Below, piece after piece: positions 6,388-9,793 of a DNA stretch of 9,793 nucleotides. The notes under the pieces are model-generated. The model ran no database searches and was not told the origin of the DNA. It saw only the letters and a program-made list of their open reading frames with translations. Source of the stretch: Bacillota bacterium. Lineage in GTDB: Bacteria; Bacillota; Clostridia; Oscillospirales; Acutalibacteraceae. Positions within the stretch are counted from its first letter, which is position 1, and each line of letters begins with the position of its first letter. The stretch covers positions 1-9,793 of the forward strand of contig JAEWUH010000209.1 in NCBI GenBank assembly GCA_023397245.1, in the 5' to 3' direction. Made by a program: the position numbers and the translations under genes.

Positions 6388-6475
6388 AATTTCTCACTTT
6401 CTGTAGCTTCTCGTTCATATTTAAGACACATTTTTGCTGTATTATGTAAACTAATAAGACTGATGGAGGACAAAC

Positions 6476-6631
6476 ATGATTCAAAACACAGCAGCAGCTT
6501 TAAAAAGCAAACTATCAGTATACAGAGTCTGCTATCAAGAAGCCAAAAAGTCCAAAGATTTGAAGCGCATGGTTCTTTTGGCCCCTATCATTAGCGATCT
6601 CCGTGATGAAATAGCTTTACTAGAAGATTAA
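6476..6631 (+). CDS. Hypothetical 51-aa protein
   Basis: The ORF begins MIQNTAAALKSKLSVYRV and ends DEIALLED. GGAGGA lies five bases before the ATG, and a strong terminator (6637-6668) follows six bases after the stop, so this is very probably an expressed unit. The protein is predicted largely helical and soluble, with alternating Lys/Glu/Leu and no signal peptide or transmembrane segment. No family recognised. It is divergent to the minus-strand 29-aa ORF and could be a small regulatory protein; this is inference. Confidence 0.65.
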   Translation: MIQNTAAALKSKLSVYRVCYQEAKKSKDLKRMVLLAPIISDLRDEIALLED

Positions 6632-6636
6632 CTTTG

Positions 6637-6668
6637 CGGCTCTTGCTTCACGGCAGGAGCCGATTTTT
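6637..6668 (+). terminator. Intrinsic terminator of the 51-aa gene
   Basis: CGGCTC-T-TGC pairs with GCA-G-GAGCCG (ten pairs including one T-G) around the loop TTCACG, followed by ATTTTT. Confidence 0.85.
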
Positions 6669-6718
6669 AATAAAATTTATCTTTCTGGACAAACTATCCC
6701 ACGAAAGGGGATAAATTC

Positions 6719-6865
6719 ATGGATATAAAGTCGTCAGAATCTAAATCCGATAAATCCGCATCTACGTCTGCAGTTGTTCCATCCATCCAGCCAGTGCCAA
6801 AAAAAGAAGATGAGATACGTGCCGTTAGTAATGTTAATATTAAGGGTAGTGGCCGATCACAGTGA
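6719..6865 (+). CDS. Hypothetical 48-aa Ser/Lys-rich protein
   Basis: It starts MDIKSSESKSDKSASTSA and ends IKGSGRSQ. AAGGGG lies about eight bases upstream of the ATG, and a strong terminator (6872-6899) begins six bases after the stop. The N-terminal third is rich in serine and lysine and probably disordered; no hydrophobic segment or cysteine is present. It does not resemble a secreted signal peptide precursor. Between the two plus-strand genes there is already a terminator, so it may need its own promoter or depend on read-through. Unrecognised. Confidence 0.6.
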   Translation: MDIKSSESKSDKSASTSAVVPSIQPVPKKEDEIRAVSNVNIKGSGRSQ

Positions 6866-6938
6866 TTTCCTGCCGTCCTGTAATGGGGCGGCTTTTTTTG
6901 TTACGGAGACGGCGCTCGATAATTTCCCTACATTTCAT
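6840..6938 (-). CDS. Possible 32-aa basic peptide, antisense to the 48-aa gene
   Basis: It starts MKCREIIERRLRNKK and ends GRQEITVIGHYP. AAAAGGAG lies seven bases before the ATG. The ORF runs through the terminator hairpin at 6872-6899 and overlaps the 3' end of the plus-strand 48-aa gene. A TATAAT sequence exists upstream but without a good -35. The SD is the only strong support. Confidence 0.25.
   Translation of the reverse strand: MKCREIIERRLRNKKSRPITGRQEITVIGHYP
6872..6899 (+). terminator. Intrinsic terminator of the 48-aa gene
   Basis: GCCGTCC (6872-6878) pairs with GGGCGGC (6886-6892), one T-G pair included, around a 7-base loop, followed by seven Ts. Confidence 0.9.
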
Positions 6939-7040
6939 ATAAAAACTCCTTTTAGTCTGTCAGCTTCGGTCTGATGTGCCAGTCATTATAAAATCCATAC
7001 AATTAAAGCTGGTGGATATTTATTCTTAAGCTATAATAGA

Positions 7041-7079
7041 AGAACTTCTCTTCTTAATCAAATTAAGAAGAGGAGTTCT
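7041..7079 (-). terminator. Long hairpin terminating the agr operon
   Basis: Eighteen bases (7041-7058) are complementary to 7062-7079 with a single mismatch and a 3-base CAA loop. On the minus strand TTCTATTAT follows. The TAG of the 63-aa gene lies at the edge of the stem. The length of the stem is greater than a typical terminator. Confidence 0.6.
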
Positions 7080-7269
7080 ATTTACAGTTCAATTTTACAA
7101 AAGAAGGTGACCAGCGTTCTATTTGGATCAAGTCTGGGTGCTTAATAAAGTAATTTTCAAAATCTTTTTCAGGTTGTGTCATTCGAAACCATTTTTCACA
7201 AAATTGTATTATCTGCGCGTGAGCTTCTTCGTCTGATACAACGCTGTGGGAAAGGTTACTATAATACAT
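7078..7269 (-). CDS. Hypothetical 63-aa protein, last gene of the agr operon
   Basis: The product begins MYYSNLSHSVVSDEEAHAQI and contains FCEKWFRMTQPEKDFENYF. It has no signal or membrane segment and looks soluble, acidic-aromatic and partly helical. GGAGGGGG lies five bases before the ATG, and the gene starts 17 bases after the agrB stop, so it is almost surely co-transcribed with agrDB. The 18-bp hairpin at its end closes the operon. I recognise no family. Its position suggests a target or modulator of the quorum-sensing circuit, but that is inference. Confidence 0.75.
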   Translation of the reverse strand: MYYSNLSHSVVSDEEAHAQIIQFCEKWFRMTQPEKDFENYFIKHPDLIQIERWSPSFVKLNCK

Positions 7270-7286
7270 AACGACCCCCTCCTATA

Positions 7287-7874
7287 TCATCTAGCGACCA
7301 ATTTTTTATTGTTCTGTATTTTACCAAAAAGCAGCAAAATGGAAACATATATTAAGCTTATATTGACTATAGTGAAAAGTTGGATATTGACAAACAAAAA
7401 AAATAAAGAAATCATTTCTTCAACTAGTAATATGATCCGTGTTAACTTCTTGTAATGCTCAATCTCCAAGTTGTCTAAAGGCTTATTGATGTTTTCCACT
7501 GGTGCCAGAAAAAATATAATAATAAAAGATGGGATACAGGTAGAAATAGATATCCAAAACATTATTTGAGTTGAACATAACTTGGATATTAATAAGACGG
7601 AAGTGATCATGAATACAGAAATACAATAACAACGGAACCTAGTTTTAGCATGATAGCCGCCAGCATATTCCCTTATTATTGAAAAGGACATTGTAAATAT
7701 TATGACCTGCAGCACCATACCGAAGAATAAACCAACCAATAGCAAAGTAATATAATGAATTAATTTGAAAAGAGCGGTTTCAATACCAAAACGGTATATT
7801 TCAATATCGTCTTGCGTAATTAATCCGCTCTCATACATTACATCTGCTAATTTTTTAGTTGTCCGTTTTAGCAT
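7287..7874 (-). CDS. agrB: AgrB-type peptide-processing membrane protease
   Basis: The 195-residue product is of usual AgrB length. It shows the conserved block IIREYAGGYHAKTRFRCYC, with catalytic His75 and Cys82 in the H-x6-C spacing of staphylococcal AgrB, then the motif PVENINKPL. Several hydrophobic segments follow (about 40-62, 83-98, 104-122, 145-160 and 165-185). AgrB cleaves the C-terminal part of AgrD and forms the cyclic peptide in the membrane. The ATG overlaps the agrD stop by one base (TAATG), indicating tight coupling. An additional Cys84 sits two residues after the catalytic one. Confidence 0.93.
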   Translation of the reverse strand: MLKRTTKKLADVMYESGLITQDDIEIYRFGIETALFKLIHYITLLLVGLFFGMVLQVIIFTMSFSIIREYAGGYHAKTRFRCYCISVFMITSVLLISKLCSTQIMFWISISTCIPSFIIIFFLAPVENINKPLDNLEIEHYKKLTRIILLVEEMISLFFLFVNIQLFTIVNISLIYVSILLLFGKIQNNKKLVAR

Positions 7875-8029
7875 TAGAACTTCCTTAATTTCTTAATGGC
7901 ATTTGGAAGCTTAGGCTGATAAGCAAAGCAGATACAAGAAGTGTTAGCTGATTTGCTTGCTTCAATGAATGCTACCTTGGAAATTAATGATAATGCTTTT
8001 CCCTTGAGATTAGTTTTACTGTTTTTCAT
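7874..8029 (-). CDS. agrD: AgrD cyclic autoinducer peptide precursor
   Basis: The 51-aa precursor starts MKNSKTNLKGKALSLISKVA (amphipathic leader), followed by SANTSCICFAY and the C-terminal QPKLPNAIKKLRKF, matching AgrD architecture. AGGAGG lies about seven bases before the ATG, and the promoter is at 8055-8082. Two cysteines, 32 and 34, are present. A five-residue thiolactone from Cys32 would be CICFA; a ring ending at Tyr37 from Cys32 would have six members. The exact mature peptide cannot be settled from sequence. AgrB overlaps by one base. Confidence 0.9.
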   Translation of the reverse strand: MKNSKTNLKGKALSLISKVAFIEASKSANTSCICFAYQPKLPNAIKKLRKF

Positions 8030-8048
8030 TTTAATACCTCCTCTTTAT

Positions 8049-8074
8049 TTACAGATTATATTTATAATCTGTAA
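8049..8074. repeat. Perfect 12-bp inverted repeat over the agrD promoter
   Basis: TTACAGATTATA and its exact complement flank a 2-base centre. On the minus strand the second arm contains the -10 box TATAAT and reaches the start of the transcript, so it may be an operator for a dimeric regulator. Only the last arm would be transcribed, so it is not an RNA hairpin in the main transcript. Confidence 0.85.
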
Positions 8075-8082
8075 ATTCTCAA
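8055..8082 (-). promoter_or_regulatory. agrD promoter
   Basis: On the minus strand TTGAGA (8082-8077), 16 bases and TATAAT (8060-8055) form a strong sigma-A-type promoter. It leaves a short leader of roughly 20 bases before the agrD ATG at 8029. Confidence 0.7.
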
Positions 8083-8087
8083 GAGGA

Positions 8088-8113
8088 TTCGACTAACTTA
8101 CAGTTTTTTCGAC
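8088..8113 (-). promoter_or_regulatory. Direct repeats upstream of the agrD -35, candidate LytTR regulator site
   Basis: GTCGAA occurs twice on the minus strand (8093-8088 and 8113-8108), starts 20 bp apart and ending five bases before the -35 box. LytTR regulators bind paired direct repeats spaced about two helical turns, upstream of activated promoters. The repeat sequence is not the staphylococcal consensus. Confidence 0.45.
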
Positions 8114-8150
8114 CAAAATACAAGTTTAATTACAATATAAAATAAAATTA

Positions 8151-9458
8151 TTAGTCTTTTATAGGTAACATAATACTAATTGAGAATTTACCTTGCTCGA
8201 AATTTATATCAAAATCACCATCATATTTACAAACGCAAGCCTGAACATTAGATAGTCCAATTGCTTTGTGATTCTCTTTAGTTGATATAAATTCATCTCC
8301 ATTTCTAGCGGGTACAGCCTCTATAGAATTTATAAGATTTATAACGATCATTTCATTAAAATGATAGAGACGAAATTCAACTTGTCTGTCCTTATTTTTA
8401 ATCTTTAAGCAGGCTTCGATAGCGTTATCCAATATATTAGCAAAAATAGAAGTAATATCAGTTTCACTTATAAAATCTAAATTTACATTTTCTACTGTAT
8501 ATATAAATTTTATATTATATAGTTCACATAACTTTATTTTCTCATTCACAATAATATTAAGTATTCTATTATTGCTTTTGAACTTCATACCTAATTGATC
8601 CACAATATCATAAATTTTTTGAGCATATTCAAGGCCCTCTGAGAATTGATCCATACTATATAATCTTTCAATTACCTTAATATGATTTTTAATGTCATGC
8701 ACAATTTTTTGGGAATTATTATATTCCACTTCTAACTGTTGATAGTAATTATATTGCATATTATCATGTTGCTTCATGAGAGCTATATTTCTTTCCAATC
8801 GGTCTGATTTTGAGACACTATGATAAATATAAATGACAGAAATATTTATAAGTATTGATATAATTGCCATGAATAATATTAAATAATAAATCACTTTTGG
8901 GTTTAGCTTATATGTAGGTAATATCAAAATTATATCGATAGTTATAAAATTCACTATTGGGAGGATTAGCAAAAGAATATATTTTCTTAGGGGGCTATCA
9001 AACTCCTCTTGTTTTTTAAAAAGAATAATTAAGAGATTATTAATTATCATCATAAATGTTAATACAATAAGTATGTTAAGTAGATACAATATTGAATTGT
9101 TGCCGTATAAAGGCATATATCCTATAACAATAGACATGAAAGATGAAATGATTATATCACATATTGCATATGAAACAAGAAATATTATTATTTGTAATAT
9201 TTCTTTCCAACGCCTTGCATTATAAAAGACGACAGCGATTGTTAACATTAAAAATATAAAAAATGAGAAATTTAAAATAGGTAAATCAAAAAGATTTACA
9301 AAAAACAATAAAACAGATCCTAATATAAAAATTAATAACCTCGGTTTCTTCCCAGAAAAAAGCGGTTGATATAATTGGCTCATAAAATACAATATTATAA
9401 GCATATCACCCGTACAAGATATAAAATTGGATAAATATCTAATAAACGTATCTAGCAT
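8151..9458 (-). CDS. agrC: AgrC-type sensor histidine kinase
   Basis: The 435-residue product has about six or seven hydrophobic segments in residues 15-213, the peptide-sensing membrane domain. Then comes a coiled-coil dimerisation region (about 215-265) with the phosphoacceptor motif HDIKNH at 254-259 (His254). A GHKL ATPase follows: N-box NILDNAIEAC at 341-350 and the weak glycine box HKAIGLSNV at 397-405. This is the AgrC/VirS type, which responds to cyclic peptides. The first G-box glycine is replaced by K398/A399, but the IGL core is retained. ATG start with AGAGATGAG upstream; the gap from the regulator gene is four bases. The agrD promoter lies in the 121-bp gap after it. Confidence 0.9.
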   Translation of the reverse strand: MLDTFIRYLSNFISCTGDMLIILYFMSQLYQPLFSGKKPRLLIFILGSVLLFFVNLFDLPILNFSFFIFLMLTIAVVFYNARRWKEILQIIIFLVSYAICDIIISSFMSIVIGYMPLYGNNSILYLLNILIVLTFMMIINNLLIILFKKQEEFDSPLRKYILLLILPIVNFITIDIILILPTYKLNPKVIYYLILFMAIISILINISVIYIYHSVSKSDRLERNIALMKQHDNMQYNYYQQLEVEYNNSQKIVHDIKNHIKVIERLYSMDQFSEGLEYAQKIYDIVDQLGMKFKSNNRILNIIVNEKIKLCELYNIKFIYTVENVNLDFISETDITSIFANILDNAIEACLKIKNKDRQVEFRLYHFNEMIVINLINSIEAVPARNGDEFISTKENHKAIGLSNVQACVCKYDGDFDINFEQGKFSISIMLPIKD

Positions 9459-9462
9459 AAAC

Positions 9463-9793
9463 TCATCTCTTAATTAATAAATTAAAATTATTCCTCAGAA
9501 AAGAGTGAAATTCTGCTTTGAATTCCACGGCTCTTTTCTGGGATATAGGTATAAGATCACCGCTAGTTAATAAGATGTCATATCCTTTAATACTGGAAAC
9601 ATACTTTAGATTAATAACAAAGCTTTTGTGCGGCATTGAAAAGCCATATGGTTTATAATTATTTAAGATATTAGCAATACTATCAGATATTTTATAAGTT
9701 CTCTCTTTCGTCACAATTTCTATCTTGTGGTCACAAGATTCGAAGTAATAAATATCGTTGGAGTTAATCGTTTTTATCCCAAGGTTAGTGTCA
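9463..9793 (-). CDS. agrA: AgrA-type response regulator, C-terminal LytTR domain (partial)
   Basis: The visible 110 residues are a LytTR DNA-binding domain: INSNDIYYFES, HKIEI, SIANILNNY, GFSMPHKSFVINLKYV, DILL, then IPISQKRAVEFKAEF. The frame is open through the right edge (9793), so the receiver domain and the start lie outside. The GTG at 9714 is not the start, because the LytTR fold continues upstream of it. Its TGA is four bases before the agrC ATG. By family it should be phosphorylated by the downstream AgrC and activate target promoters such as that of agrD. Confidence 0.85.
   Translation of the reverse strand, partial: DTNLGIKTINSNDIYYFESCDHKIEIVTKERTYKISDSIANILNNYKPYGFSMPHKSFVINLKYVSSIKGYDILLTSGDLIPISQKRAVEFKAEFHSFLRNNFNLLIKR

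Noticed and set aside
6774..6974. 66-aa plus-strand ORF
   Set aside because: It overlaps the 48-aa gene and the strong terminator at 6872-6899 and has no ribosome binding site.
7246..7455. Plus-strand ORF opposite agrB
   Set aside because: Antisense shadow of agrB and the 63-aa gene, with no ribosome binding site.
9463..9714. Separate 83-aa LytTR protein starting at the GTG at 9714
   Set aside because: The LytTR fold continues in frame upstream to the window edge, so this is the 3' part of a longer response regulator.
1..9793. tRNA or rRNA genes
   Set aside because: No cloverleaf or rRNA-like segment was recognised on either strand by eye.

Overview
The window looks like part of a mobile or plasmid-like element from a low-to-moderate GC Bacillota, most likely a Clostridia-type host. 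The evidence is strong AGGAGG-type ribosome binding sites, a SpoVG-family protein, a YopX-family phage/element protein, and an Agr peptide quorum-sensing module of clostridial type. Genus cannot be resolved, and no replication, integration or conjugation gene is visible.

Region 1 (about 1-6050, minus strand) is a partition-like operon. Transcription runs right to left: putative promoter and short leader ORF with an intrinsic hairpin (about 6043-5905), parA (5776-5012), a first ParB-like protein with a Cys-rich N-terminus (5001-3079), a YopX-like protein (3077-2655), spoVG (2618-2352), a possible 48-aa Cys-rich protein (2314-2168), then a second ParB-like protein with Sel1-like repeats and a 19-residue repeat array (2099-60). 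The first three genes are tightly packed and translationally coupled. The two ParB-like proteins share a related C-terminal domain. Palindromic DNA recurs here: two near-identical palindromes (2632-2656 and 3765-3790) and ten copies of a palindrome-containing 12-mer spaced exactly 57 bp apart (318-842). Some of these could be centromere-like ParB sites.

Region 2 (about 5900-7080) is a zone of small ORFs and hairpins. On the plus strand there are two short genes with good ribosome binding sites, each followed by its own intrinsic terminator (6476-6631 and 6719-6865). On the minus strand there are weaker candidates.

Region 3 (7078-9793, minus strand, visibly more AT-rich) is a complete agr-type quorum-sensing locus, except that the response regulator runs off the right edge. 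The order is agrA (3' end, LytTR domain), agrC, agrD (51 aa, overlooked by size), agrB, and an unrecognised 63-aa gene. A promoter with near-consensus boxes precedes agrD. A perfect 12-bp inverted repeat overlaps its -10 box and a pair of direct repeats lies just upstream of its -35, a position suited to an activator such as the AgrA protein. The expected circuit is: AgrB matures AgrD into a cyclic peptide, AgrC senses it, and the LytTR regulator activates agrDB plus the 63-aa gene. Whether the circuit also controls the partition genes or transfer of the element cannot be seen here.
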